64,000 nucleotides of DNA, taken from NCBI GenBank assembly GCA_001898405.1, contig MKTW01000007.1:83000-146999 (forward strand), read 5' to 3'. Positions 46,413-54,799 of this stretch are shown here, piece after piece. Each line of letters begins with the position of its first letter. Position 1 is the stretch's first letter. The DNA is from Sphingobacteriales bacterium 44-61. Its GTDB lineage: Bacteria > Bacteroidota > Bacteroidia > Chitinophagales > Chitinophagaceae. Below the pieces are notes generated by a model, which saw only the letters and a list, made by a program, of their open reading frames with translations, made no database searches and had not been told where the DNA came from. A program made the position numbers and the translations under genes.

Positions 46413-48107
46413 ATGCAATTTATAAAAACCCTTGTAAGACTGCTTGTTTTTCTTTTTCCGTTCATTGCTTCTGCTCAATCTACCTACCTGCCACAAGGGG
46501 ATAAACAATCTGTACTGCTGGAAAGGCTGGAAATAAAAGCCCAAACAGACTCAGTACTCAATTTTTCAAAGATCAGGCCCTTTAACCGGAGCAAGTATGT
46601 GATCAATGGAGTGAAGAATTACCTGCAAAACAATGGAGAAGGGAAGCTGTCGCGCGTTGACCTGCATAATCTGCGAAGTATCTACTACAACAATACGGAA
46701 TGGCTGACTGAAGAAGAAAGACAACAGTACACAAGCAAAAAGCCAATCTGGAAAAGACTGTATACCACACCTGCTAATTTCTATGAAGCACATGTAAAGG
46801 ATTTTGACCTGGTGGTCAATCCGGTGGTGCAATACGTGGTTTCCAAAGAAAAGGATAATGATCAAACGCTTTTCCTGAACACACGGGGTATAAGCCTGCG
46901 GGGAAGGATCGCCAACAAGATCGGGTTCTCTGCTTATCTTACCGATAACCAGGAACGGGATCCCTTATATGTGCAACAATGGATCAGTGACAGGCTGGCG
47001 GTGCCGGGCCAGGGTTATTATAAACCTTTTAAAGCGGCCGGAGGAGTAGATTATTTTGATGCCCGTGGTTATATCACGTTCAATGTTACCAAATACATTG
47101 ATGTGGCTTTCGGTTACGATAAGAATTTTATCGGCAACGGGTACCGCAGTTTATTCCTGAGCGATTTTGGCAACAGCAGTCTTTTTCTCAAGCTCAACAC
47201 AAGGATATGGAAATTCAATTACCAGAACCTTTTTATGGAGCTGGCTAATGCCGATAACCAGGGTGTAACAGATAAATTACTGGGAAAGAAATATGCGGCC
47301 ATGCATCATTTGGATATCAACATAACAAAATGGTTAAACGTCGGCCTGTTTGAAGGGGTGGTATTCGGAAGGGTGAACCGGTTTGATTTTAGCTACCTGA
47401 ATCCCGTGATCTTTTACCGCTCCATTGAGCAGCAAAACGGAAGTAATGACAACTCTGTAGCAGGGCTCGATTTCAAAGCCAATGTTGCCAAACGCTTCCA
47501 GGTGTATGGGCAATTCCTGCTCGATGAATTCAATTTATCTGAAGTAAAAGCCAATGACGGATGGTGGGGTAATAAATGGGGATACCAGCTCGGCGGAAAA
47601 TACATTGATGCATTCGGGATCAAAAACCTTGACCTGCAGGTGGAGACCAACCGCGTGCGCCCGTTCACTTATTCCCATCGTGATTCTGTAGCAAATTACA
47701 CACACTATAATCAGCCTTTGGCCCATCCGCTGATGGCCAATTTCCAGGAATACATTGGTATTGCCAGGTATCAGCCTGCTCCTAAATGGATGATACAGGC
47801 CAAGGCGATCTACTATCAGCAAGGAAGGGATTCAAGCAGTGCCAGTTTTGGCAGTAATATCTTCTTGCCCAATGTTCCTCCTTACCGCACCATGGATCGC
47901 GGATACAATATTGGATCCGGTTGGAAAACGAATGTGCTTTATACATCCCTGTTGGTGTCTTATGAGTGGAGGGAAAACCTGCTGATTGAATTGTTTGGTG
48001 TGTATCGCAAGCAGGAAACAAAAACACCGCCTGTTACTTCAGGCAACACAACAGTTGTTTCTTTAGGGATAAGATGGAATATGCACAGAAGGGAATTTGA
48101 TTTTTAA
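46413..48107 (+). CDS. Outer-membrane protein, RemB/Wzi-like
   Basis: 564 residues with a signal peptide (about 1-22, FIASAQ). The mature protein is a probable outer-membrane beta-barrel: alternating aromatic strands (AFGYDKNFIGNGYRSLFLS, SYLNPVIFYRSIEQQNGS, FQVYGQFLLDEF) and a final SLGIRWNMHRREFDF ending. The repeated NPVIFYRS-type block is, from recall, shared with Bacteroidota proteins annotated as gliding-motility RemB or capsule-assembly Wzi-like. Assignment is tentative. Convergent with porT, one base between the two stop codons. Confidence 0.72.
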   Translation: MQFIKTLVRLLVFLFPFIASAQSTYLPQGDKQSVLLERLEIKAQTDSVLNFSKIRPFNRSKYVINGVKNYLQNNGEGKLSRVDLHNLRSIYYNNTEWLTEEERQQYTSKKPIWKRLYTTPANFYEAHVKDFDLVVNPVVQYVVSKEKDNDQTLFLNTRGISLRGRIANKIGFSAYLTDNQERDPLYVQQWISDRLAVPGQGYYKPFKAAGGVDYFDARGYITFNVTKYIDVAFGYDKNFIGNGYRSLFLSDFGNSSLFLKLNTRIWKFNYQNLFMELANADNQGVTDKLLGKKYAAMHHLDINITKWLNVGLFEGVVFGRVNRFDFSYLNPVIFYRSIEQQNGSNDNSVAGLDFKANVAKRFQVYGQFLLDEFNLSEVKANDGWWGNKWGYQLGGKYIDAFGIKNLDLQVETNRVRPFTYSHRDSVANYTHYNQPLAHPLMANFQEYIGIARYQPAPKWMIQAKAIYYQQGRDSSSASFGSNIFLPNVPPYRTMDRGYNIGSGWKTNVLYTSLLVSYEWRENLLIELFGVYRKQETKTPPVTSGNTTVVSLGIRWNMHRREFDF

Positions 48108-48108
48108 C

Positions 48109-48837
48109 TTACCCCTCAAAATGGAAACTCAGCATTATCATCCTCGATTGTATCTTATCAAACACGCTTGAGTATTTAACACTTGCATCGCGGCTATGAA
48201 TATTGGGAATGCCATTACTGATCTTCAGCTCTGGTGAGAAGATAAAGCTTTTAAGAAAGAAGTTGAAGCCAATGCCCAGTTCAGGACCAAAATCTGATCC
48301 TTTGATCTGAATGGTACCATCTGTTTTTTTATTCCCGGAAAGCGTAAGATCGGCTTTGAAACCCGCCAGCATGTACACTCTGAAATTGCCGATCCGGTCT
48401 GACTGCAGTTTTACCTGGATGGGAAAAGAAACAATAATGGGGTTCATACTTTGTACAACCTCTGTTTTATTGTCGTCAGGATATTTTAAACGGTAAGCGA
48501 TCTTTCTTTCTGTAAAGATCAATTGCGGGTTGAAGCGCAACTGGAAGCGGTCAGACAGGCGGGCGGTCGCCAACAGGCCAAGGTTCAACCCTGTAGAGTT
48601 CATCGGTTCTGCAGTAAGCACTGTATCGCTCTGGAGAAAGTAAGGGTGCATTTGCGGATGGAACCGGCTTGAGTTAACGCCAAGTGTAAGGCCGAAATAA
48701 TAGGGCTTGAAATCGTGGTCGTATAGATTGAGCTCGCGCTCCTGCGCCACCGAAGTTTGCGCCAAGCTAACCAGGCCAATCAACAAACACAATCCAATCT
48801 TTAGCGTACAGGCTTTCTGCCGGTGTAAATACAACAT
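48109..48837 (-). CDS. porT: Type IX secretion system protein PorT
   Basis: 242 residues with an N-terminal signal (about 12-31, ending SVAQ). The PorT-type outer-membrane barrel has YYFGLTLGVNSSRF, LRFNPQLIFTERKI, FPIQVKLQSDRI, and FGPELGIGFNFFLKSFIFSPELKIS. Its start lies inside the ubiE coding end (37-base overlap), a ubiE-porT arrangement known in Bacteroidota. PorT is required for T9SS function, consistent with the sorting domains on the DUF1501 protein and the metalloprotease in this window. Confidence 0.88.
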   Translation of the reverse strand: MLYLHRQKACTLKIGLCLLIGLVSLAQTSVAQERELNLYDHDFKPYYFGLTLGVNSSRFHPQMHPYFLQSDTVLTAEPMNSTGLNLGLLATARLSDRFQLRFNPQLIFTERKIAYRLKYPDDNKTEVVQSMNPIIVSFPIQVKLQSDRIGNFRVYMLAGFKADLTLSGNKKTDGTIQIKGSDFGPELGIGFNFFLKSFIFSPELKISNGIPNIHSRDASVKYSSVFDKIQSRMIMLSFHFEG

Positions 48838-49553
48838 ATTCCTAAGCTTAGCGATTTATAACGGGTATCGGAAAAACCAACTTTGGTCAGGATATCCCTC
48901 AGGTGCGCCCGGGCAGGAAATGCATTGGCAGACTCATTCAGATATTGATAGGCTTCTTTGTTCTGTTTGAACCACCGGGCCAGTTGCGGAGCCACAATTC
49001 CCATATACAGATTATATAAACCGCGTACGGGCTGCGGCGGTTTGGTAAATTCCAGTATTACCAATTGACCACCGGGTTTCAATACCCTCAATATCTCAGA
49101 AAGTCCTTTTTCCAGATTTTCAAAATTCCTTACACCGAAAGCCACCATCCCGGCATCAAACGTATTTTCCGCAAAGTTTATTGTTTCGGAATCTCCGTGC
49201 TGTAACTGGATTTTATCCACAAGTCCTTCTTTCTCAATTTTCTTTCTTCCTACTTCCAGCATTTGAGTAGAAATATCTATACCTGTTATCCGGTCAGGGT
49301 CAAGCATTTTACAGGCCATTATAGCCATATCCCCGGTGCCGGTAGCTATGTCCAGGATGGTTTTGGGCTGATCTTTTTTCAGAAAAGAAATGGCTTTTTT
49401 CCGCCAGCGCACATCGGTGCGGGCAGAAAGAAAACGGTTCATAAAATCGTACCGGCAGGCAATGCGGTCAAACATTTCGGCTACCTGCTCTTTTTTTCCT
49501 TTTTCAGAATCCTTGAAAGGAATAACATGATCGTGGGGTAAGGGTTTTGCCAT
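48801..49553 (-). CDS. ubiE: Demethylmenaquinone/ubiquinone C-methyltransferase UbiE (MenG)
   Basis: SAM-dependent last methylation in menaquinone synthesis. 250 residues from the ATG at 49553 (MAKPLPHDHVIPF). An extended ORF reaches 49655, but that part runs through the palindrome arm and is rejected. Motifs: RYDFMNRFLSARTDVRWRKK, ILDIATGTGDMAIM (SAM-binding), and GVRNFENLEKGL. A perfect -7 box (TAACTTTG, 49567-49560) lies just upstream, so the transcript may be leaderless. Confidence 0.95.
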   Translation of the reverse strand: MAKPLPHDHVIPFKDSEKGKKEQVAEMFDRIACRYDFMNRFLSARTDVRWRKKAISFLKKDQPKTILDIATGTGDMAIMACKMLDPDRITGIDISTQMLEVGRKKIEKEGLVDKIQLQHGDSETINFAENTFDAGMVAFGVRNFENLEKGLSEILRVLKPGGQLVILEFTKPPQPVRGLYNLYMGIVAPQLARWFKQNKEAYQYLNESANAFPARAHLRDILTKVGFSDTRYKSLSLGICCIYTGRKPVR

Positions 49554-49559
49554 GGTGCG

Positions 49560-49567
49560 CAAAGTTA
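49560..49567 (-). promoter_or_regulatory. -7 box of ubiE-porT
   Basis: Minus strand TAACTTTG, a perfect TAnnTTTG match, ending 6 bases before the ATG at 49553. No TTG at correct spacing. Implies a leaderless or near-leaderless message. Confidence 0.4.
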
Positions 49568-49614
49568 AGGAGGCTTGGGGAGTTATTGATTGTTCGATGG
49601 CCGTTATACTCAGG

Positions 49615-49866
49615 TAATACAAAAGCCGGAACCAGTAGTTCTTTTCCATTGTCACCCCGGCCCTGATTCAGTAAACGTGCTGGTTTAAAGAATATAAGAG
49701 CCGGGGTCTCCCAGCGCTACAACTACTTCAAATCAGTAAGCCCTATTGTTTAGAAAATATTGCAGATGGGAGAGACCCCGGCTCTTAGTGTACTATACCA
49801 GTTATTCCTCTAAACCAGGGCCGGGGTGACAATGGAAAAGAACTACTGGTTCCGGCTTTTGTATTA
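49615..49866. repeat. Long nested palindrome upstream of ubiE
   Basis: Outer arms 49615-49665 and 49816-49866 are perfect reverse complements over 51 bases. Inside them, 49695-49710 and 49770-49785 form a second perfect 16-base pair (TAAGAGCCGGGGTCTC). The sequence between these two pairings is diverged but aligned: CTGGT falls at the same offset in both arms. A further match, GGCCGTTA at 49599-49606 and its complement at 49865-49872, lies outside. No ORF inside. It is unrelated in sequence to copies A-C. Candidate MITE or structured RNA. Confidence 0.85.
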
Positions 49867-49975
49867 ACGGCCATTGGTCAACAGGCACCGGTCACCACAA
49901 TCATTTGTACCGAAAAAGGGGTATATAATATGAATTTGTTGCTGAATATCTTGCCGCCCGAACCAGTCCTTTATT

Positions 49976-50407
49976 ATGCCAATATCCAGGTCAATGAAAG
50001 ACCGGCAACTATACCGTTGCCGCTACATATCACTGCATATTCTCCTGCCAATATTTACCGGCCTTGCGTTTTACCTGTTCATTCGCAAAGAGGATTCCCT
50101 TTTTGAAGAGTGGGTAAGCTGGTCAACAACAACTAATCTTGAACTTCCTTCGATCCTGACCGGTGTTCTACCGGATTTTTTGTGGTGCTATTCGCTTCTT
50201 TCATTTCAGCAACTTGTTTGGGGAGGCTGGAAACGGGTACCGGCTTTATTAAAGTGGCTGATCTATACACTGGTTCCATTCACGGAACTGCTGCAATACT
50301 GGCATGTGTTGCAGGGCACAGGAGATATGCTCGATGTGCTGGCCTACCTGTTTGCATTCATTATTCATTATAAAACCAATAAACCACTAGAGTATGAGAA
50401 CAATTAA
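49976..50407 (+). CDS. VanZ-like small membrane protein
   Basis: 143 residues with about four membrane helices. A VanZ-like pattern occurs at about 95-130: TELLQYWHVLQGTGDMLDVLAY, with conserved Glu, Gln and two Asp spaced as in the family. The N-terminus is basic and hydrophilic; an in-frame ATG at 49994 is also possible. It overlaps the next gene by 14 bases, so the two form an operon. Role unknown; some VanZ-family members affect antibiotic or envelope stress tolerance. Confidence 0.7.
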   Translation: MPISRSMKDRQLYRCRYISLHILLPIFTGLAFYLFIRKEDSLFEEWVSWSTTTNLELPSILTGVLPDFLWCYSLLSFQQLVWGGWKRVPALLKWLIYTLVPFTELLQYWHVLQGTGDMLDVLAYLFAFIIHYKTNKPLEYENN

Positions 50408-51368
50408 ATGGCTGCTAAGCAGCCTGGGTATCCTGGCTTTTGCGTTTCTGCTTTGGGCCAGTACGAACACTAAAAGAGTAGTTGCTCCTGTTCCGTTAAC
50501 CAAGATCGACCTTACGCCCGGCGTAACAGCCGATGCAAAGGAGCTTACGAGGATCACTGATGATAAGTTGAGAGAACAACAACCACAGATCAGCCCGGAT
50601 GGTAAGAAAATGCTGTATACCATCTATGACCCGTCCAAAACCGATATCAATGCGAGGCATAGCATTGCAATGAAAACATTGGGCACAGCCGGCGTGTCGC
50701 CACTGTTGTCTGAAGGTTGTACCACTCCTTCCTGGTTTCCGGATGGTAAAGGTTTTCTTTTCGCTTACACAAAACCAGGTAAGCCTGTTATCGCCAAGTC
50801 CAGGATAGAGCAGATGGGCATCAATTATGTATCTGCAAATGCGAACGGCACCAATGATAGCGAACCCTTTTTCTTTGCAGCACAGAACAAAGTATTGTTC
50901 TTTACCAATATCGGCGGCACCAATCATGTGGCCACGGTTGAGAACAATGGCCTGAATTTTACGATACTGACCGAAGGCTTTTCTCCTTCTCCCCACCCTA
51001 AGAAAAACCTGTTTGTGTTTACTAAAAAAGTCGGTGATACCCATCAGCTTTTCCAGTATGATCTTTCCAACAGCCAGCAAACGCAGTTGACAAGTGGTGA
51101 TTTTAACGGCGATTCAGGCGCCATATCGCCTGATGGCAAATGGATCGTTTTCCAGCGATATAAAACGAATGGTACGGAAAGCCACATTTTTGTGATGAAT
51201 GCAGAAGGAGGGAATGTGAAGCAACTTACCACCGGCAGCACCTGGAACTGGTGCCCCACATTCGGGCCTGACGGATATATTTATTTCAGTTCCAATGCGG
51301 GCAATGCGCCGGATAAAAGATATGATAACTATGATATCTGGAGGGTAAAGCCCAATTTAGCAGAATAA
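50394..51368 (+). CDS. TolB-like beta-propeller protein with PD40 repeats
   Basis: 324 residues with an N-terminal membrane anchor or signal segment (about 8-25). PD40-type repeats follow: QPQISPDGKKMLYTIYDP, PSWFPDGKGFLFAY, GAISPDGKWIVFQRY, and PTFGPDGYIYFSSN, each with the SPDG or FPDG turn. The propeller is probably periplasmic. It overlaps the VanZ-like gene by 14 bases and is followed by a strong terminator. No enzymatic motif seen. Confidence 0.85.
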   Translation: MRTIKWLLSSLGILAFAFLLWASTNTKRVVAPVPLTKIDLTPGVTADAKELTRITDDKLREQQPQISPDGKKMLYTIYDPSKTDINARHSIAMKTLGTAGVSPLLSEGCTTPSWFPDGKGFLFAYTKPGKPVIAKSRIEQMGINYVSANANGTNDSEPFFFAAQNKVLFFTNIGGTNHVATVENNGLNFTILTEGFSPSPHPKKNLFVFTKKVGDTHQLFQYDLSNSQQTQLTSGDFNGDSGAISPDGKWIVFQRYKTNGTESHIFVMNAEGGNVKQLTTGSTWNWCPTFGPDGYIYFSSNAGNAPDKRYDNYDIWRVKPNLAE

Positions 51369-51387
51369 AAATCAATTAGAATTCTTT

Positions 51388-51414
51388 AAGCCGCCCCGGA
51401 AAGGGCGGCTTTTG
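51388..51414 (+). terminator. Intrinsic terminator after the propeller gene
   Basis: Nine-base stem AAGCCGCCC/GGGCGGCTT with a 6-base loop CGGAAA, followed by TTTTG. Ends the VanZ-like/propeller operon. Confidence 0.8.
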
Positions 51415-51450
51415 TATTTGCAACCAGCTGGATCAATAGCCTTCATCCCG

Positions 51451-51458
51451 TAAATTTG
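51451..51458 (+). promoter_or_regulatory. -7 box of engB
   Basis: TAAATTTG, a perfect consensus match, ending 12 bases before the ATG at 51471. An ideal -33 TTG is missing, though CTG occurs at 20-base spacing. Confidence 0.45.
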
Positions 51459-51470
51459 CAGGTTTACAGG

Positions 51471-52100
51471 ATGGAAATAATAGACGCCAAATACCTGATC
51501 AGCAATGCCAACTATGAGCAATGCCCCCCGGCCGATAAGCCAGAATACGCTTTTATTGGCCGGAGCAATGTGGGCAAATCCTCACTGATCAATATGCTTT
51601 GCAACAAAAAAGCCCTGGCCAAGACCTCTTCTGCGCCGGGGAAAACCCAGTTAATCAATCATTTCGAGGTGATATCGGGTGCCAGGCAGAAATGGTACCT
51701 GGTTGACCTTCCAGGTTATGGCTATGCCAAAGTATCCCAAAGCAGCCGCCGGCGCTGGGAACAGATGATCGAAAATTATATCCGGAAAAGAGAAAATCTT
51801 ACCTGTTTGTTTGTGCTGGTAGACAGCCGGCATGAGCCTCAAAAAATAGATCTTGCTTTTATTAACCAACTGGGCAACTGGGAAGTTCCTTTTGCCGTCA
51901 TTTTTACTAAAGCGGATAAGAACAAGCCTGGGGCCACACGGAGGAATGTAACAGCATTCGTGAACCAGTTGAAAGAGACCTGGGAAGAAGTTCCACCATT
52001 TTTTGTTACTTCTTCTGAAACCGGAGAAGGGCGGGAGCTGGTGCTTGACTATATAGATGACCTGAATAAGGCATTTATAAACAGAGGTATACGCATTTAG
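51471..52100 (+). CDS. engB: Ribosome biogenesis GTP-binding protein YihA/EngB
   Basis: TRAFAC GTPase acting in 50S subunit assembly. 209 residues from the ATG at 51471; an upstream ATG at 51456 adds five unlikely residues. G motifs are all visible: G1 GRSNVGKSSLINML, G3 VDLPGYGYAKV, G4 TKADK and G5 TSSETGEG. Length and motif order are normal. Confidence 0.96.
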   Translation: MEIIDAKYLISNANYEQCPPADKPEYAFIGRSNVGKSSLINMLCNKKALAKTSSAPGKTQLINHFEVISGARQKWYLVDLPGYGYAKVSQSSRRRWEQMIENYIRKRENLTCLFVLVDSRHEPQKIDLAFINQLGNWEVPFAVIFTKADKNKPGATRRNVTAFVNQLKETWEEVPPFFVTSSETGEGRELVLDYIDDLNKAFINRGIRI

Positions 52101-52148
52101 TTATTCAATATTAATTCCTTTACTTTGCAGGTAATCTGACCTTGAATC

Positions 52149-52343
52149 ATGCGAAAATTGCTATCCTACCGAAACATTGCTGCTGTGCTTTTTGTGTTCA
52201 CATTCTTCATTTTCGTGCTTGCCCAGCAGTATACAAGGCAGAATGGGGTAGAACAGCGTAATCAACTTGTTTCTGGTGCATTACAAACTGACTCTACACA
52301 AGCAGTTGATCAACCAATTCCCGCAGCTATTATTGTCCGTTAG
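52149..52343 (+). CDS. Small single-pass membrane protein
   Basis: 64 residues, mostly a single hydrophobic segment (about 10-26, IAAVLFVFTFFIFVLA) and a short polar Gln-rich tail. Located after engB with a -7-like TTACTTTG at 52120-52127. It ends 7 bases before inverted-repeat copy C. Possibly a genuine small membrane protein; no family recognised. Confidence 0.45.
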   Translation: MRKLLSYRNIAAVLFVFTFFIFVLAQQYTRQNGVEQRNQLVSGALQTDSTQAVDQPIPAAIIVR

Positions 52344-52350
52344 GTATATC

Positions 52351-52475
52351 TTCCCACCAAGACAACAAAGAACACAAAGAAATTCTTCAGAATGCATTTC
52401 TTACGCTCATCTTTCAATAAGATGATAAGATATGTTCACAAAATCTCTTTGTGTTCTTTGTTGTCTTAGTGGGAA
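52351..52475. repeat. Intergenic inverted-repeat element, copy C
   Basis: Arms 52351-52380 and 52446-52475 are reverse complements over 30 bases with one mismatch, around a 65-base spacer. Arm begins TTCCCACCAAGACAAC. Copies A and B share the arm consensus but not the spacer. It lies between the convergent 52149 and 52575 genes, where it may also act as a bidirectional terminator. Confidence 0.9.
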
Positions 52476-52574
52476 ACAGAATAAATTCCGGGAGAAATCT
52501 GAAAATCTGGAGGAGACAATGCCCTGTACAGAGAAACTCCCTGTATCAACGGGCGGATCAGCCATAAGCAGTGT

Positions 52575-53048
52575 TCAGTTCACTACTTTATTAGCACAAC
52601 TGCTGCTGGCGAATGCTTCTGGTTTGGCTTTGAATGCAAAGCCCATTCCAAGGATATAGCCCATGGCTTCTTTGAGCGCATCATTGCTTTTGAAATGCGG
52701 ATTGGTGTTGATGTCCGCATGCACTTCCATGTCCACATTGTAAACAGTGAACAGGTTGCACAATTCATATGCAATTTCGATGCTCTTGGCTACTTCCATC
52801 AGCATACGCTCTTTGATGGTGAATTGCTGACGGGTCTTTTCATTGTGAATGAACATAAAGCCTCCATGCCCTTCACGGAGGAATACAATTACCGTCGCAA
52901 ATTCTGTTTCTTTCCCTTTTACCTGAGAGTCGGTGCCAATACAGACTTTCAGCCTGAAGCCGGCTGCAGTCTCGCGTTTGATGGCATTTTCAACAGCATG
53001 GATAATCGGGAGATCAATCGGGTCGCCATTAAATTTTCTCCAACGCAT
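52575..53048 (-). CDS. YkuK-family (DUF458) RNase H-like protein
   Basis: 157 residues, no signal peptide. RNase H-like pattern: first beta strand with the acidic residue in KVCIGTDSQVKGKE, then ATVIVFLREGHGG, a helix with ERMLMEVAKSIEIAYEL, and MEVHADINTNPHFKS. The family is predicted to be a nuclease, without an established substrate. Its start codon lies directly after the hairpin at 53057-53083, and a possible promoter overlaps that hairpin. Confidence 0.85.
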   Translation of the reverse strand: MRWRKFNGDPIDLPIIHAVENAIKRETAAGFRLKVCIGTDSQVKGKETEFATVIVFLREGHGGFMFIHNEKTRQQFTIKERMLMEVAKSIEIAYELCNLFTVYNVDMEVHADINTNPHFKSNDALKEAMGYILGMGFAFKAKPEAFASSSCANKVVN

Positions 53049-53056
53049 ATAAAAAA

Positions 53057-53083
53057 AGGTTTTCCTAAGTTATAGAAAAACCT
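53057..53083 (-). terminator. Hairpin after the metalloprotease gene
   Basis: Minus strand stem of nine with one mismatch (AGGTTTTTC/GGAAAACCT), followed by seven T. It ends only a few bases before the ATG of the YkuK-family gene at 53048. Confidence 0.65.
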
Positions 53084-53094
53084 CCGATAATCAA
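53065..53094 (-). promoter_or_regulatory. Possible promoter overlapping the terminator hairpin
   Basis: TTG at 53094-53092 and TAACTTAG at 53072-53065, spacer 19. One mismatch to the -7 consensus. It falls inside the hairpin at 53057-53083, so termination of one gene and initiation of the next would share the same bases. Confidence 0.3.
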
Positions 53095-53137
53095 GCAGGG
53101 TACGGATTAATGTTCTGTTATGAACACGTAGAATAGC

Positions 53138-54757
53138 TTATTGACGAATGAGTTTTTCCGTGTACTGACCATCCTGGCCGGTATAACGGATAAGATACAT
53201 GCCTGGTGAAAGATTAGGAGCATTTACTGTATTCAGTCCACTGCTCAGCTTGCCACTACTGATATGGCTTCCATTTGCATCAAGCAGGATATAACCATAA
53301 TTACCAGGGCTGCTGATATGGATCGTATTGCTTTGAACAGGATTGCCTGTAAGTTTTGGCCAGTTCAGCTTTTCATCGCTTTGCAGGGTGATTACATTGG
53401 AGTAATAACGATGACCGTCTTCCAGGCTTATATTCACACGGTACCTGGCTGTGGGTGAACCTACCGGTTGATAAACATAAGAACGCACTTCTGTACCGGG
53501 ATCAGCCAGTGTATGGAAGCTTTGACCATCCACTGATATCTCCACTGTTTGCTGCACGATGGTTTCATCTACATCAACCTGCCAGTTCAGCTGGTGTTTG
53601 CCGCCATTAGCAGTGCCACGCAAATCAAGTTTGCGTAAAGGAAGAACGCCTGCCCCGGTTGTTTGAATAGTGGCATGCATGGAATAAGAACCAAGACTGG
53701 CATAAGCCGGTGCATACTGGTTGCCTTTTCCTTCCACTTTAAGATAATAAGTGCCGGCAGTCAGCAATGTATCAGCAACAGAGCTTAGCAAATTGCCGGG
53801 ATTGTAAACACTTAAAAGAGCTTCCTGTTCGCTATAAAGGCTTACCTGCATGTCCAGGTCTGAACCTGCATTGCCGGTACCTACATTATAAGGCACGGCA
53901 TCGATCTGAAAACGGCCATTGGCAGGCATGGTAAAACGGAAAACGTCCTGATCGGTATTGCGATCTATTACACCGGTAACATCAAACTGATTGGCAGTAA
54001 ATGCAGGCACAGTGGCAGTGGCAAAAGTTTTACCATGATCGTCCGGCCTGTAGCCAAAACCATTGGCCGTTGAAGTGATCACATCCAGATCATTTTGAAA
54101 CGAATTGCAACCATAGATAGTAGTACCATTATGCCAAAGCGTGAAGTTCTGATAATAACCAACCCCCATGATCGGAGCCCAGCCAATTTCACCGGTGCCT
54201 TTGCCTGGATCATAATCAGAGACTTTCGTACAGCTCTCATCATATTTTGTCTGGTGCTGCAATCCAAGTGTATGGCCTGCTTCATGCGAACCAGCTTCGG
54301 CTACGCGTTTGGGCATATAGTTTAATAAAGCAGTGAATACAAAGCAAGGGACATTAGTACCCATGGTGAATGAATTGACCAATGATACACCACCAGCACC
54401 GTTACCATACCAGCTTGAAGTGACAGTGAATACAACACGCATGCGTTTTTTAATAGGAGCTGCCAGGAATTTGGTAGAATCAGTAGTGATATTAATATTG
54501 AATGGACGGTAATCTTCAGCAATGCGGTTAAATATTTCAACGATTTGTGTATTATTCATTCCTGAAGGGCCGCAAACAAGAGGACCAAAAGCTTTAGGGA
54601 GCCAGTTTGTTGAAAAATCGGTGTGCCCGTCAAAATCAAGGAAGATGACGGCTGAAGCAGCAGGGTAACTGCTCAGCGCAGGTATGGCCTGTGCACCAGC
54701 TTTTACCTGGAAGGCCAGCAGAATCAGTGCGAACAGGTAGCGGTAAAGTGGTTTCAT
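53138..54757 (-). CDS. Secreted zinc metalloprotease with T9SS sorting domain
   Basis: 539 residues with a signal peptide (about 1-23, VKAGAQ). The metzincin-type zinc site is SHEAGHTLGLQHQ, with zinc ligands His158, His162 and His168 and catalytic Glu159. Next is a PPC-like beta domain (about 250-370, DQDVFRFTMPANGRFQIDAV), then a fibronectin-like region and a C-terminal T9SS sorting domain (PVQSNTIHIS, LSPGMYLIRYTG, basic end). Predicted to be surface-exposed or secreted through T9SS. Immediately upstream on the same strand is the gene for a 165-residue secreted protein. Confidence 0.92.
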   Translation of the reverse strand: MKPLYRYLFALILLAFQVKAGAQAIPALSSYPAASAVIFLDFDGHTDFSTNWLPKAFGPLVCGPSGMNNTQIVEIFNRIAEDYRPFNINITTDSTKFLAAPIKKRMRVVFTVTSSWYGNGAGGVSLVNSFTMGTNVPCFVFTALLNYMPKRVAEAGSHEAGHTLGLQHQTKYDESCTKVSDYDPGKGTGEIGWAPIMGVGYYQNFTLWHNGTTIYGCNSFQNDLDVITSTANGFGYRPDDHGKTFATATVPAFTANQFDVTGVIDRNTDQDVFRFTMPANGRFQIDAVPYNVGTGNAGSDLDMQVSLYSEQEALLSVYNPGNLLSSVADTLLTAGTYYLKVEGKGNQYAPAYASLGSYSMHATIQTTGAGVLPLRKLDLRGTANGGKHQLNWQVDVDETIVQQTVEISVDGQSFHTLADPGTEVRSYVYQPVGSPTARYRVNISLEDGHRYYSNVITLQSDEKLNWPKLTGNPVQSNTIHISSPGNYGYILLDANGSHISSGKLSSGLNTVNAPNLSPGMYLIRYTGQDGQYTEKLIRQ

Positions 54758-54799
54758 AGCAGCATGGGTTTTTCAGGGACGGATAAAAACGGGCGGATA

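Noticed and set aside
49554-49655. N-terminal extension of ubiE
   Set aside because: The extra 34 residues read through the left arm of the palindrome and add hydrophobic residues not seen in UbiE. The ATG at 49553 gives the family N-terminus.
49930-50106. 58-codon ORF overlapping the VanZ-like gene start
   Set aside because: It overlaps the better supported membrane protein in another frame and has no family features.
5516-52475. Inverted repeats A-C as CRISPR repeats
   Set aside because: The three copies are far apart, arranged as inverted pairs, and lack regular direct repeats, spacers or cas genes.
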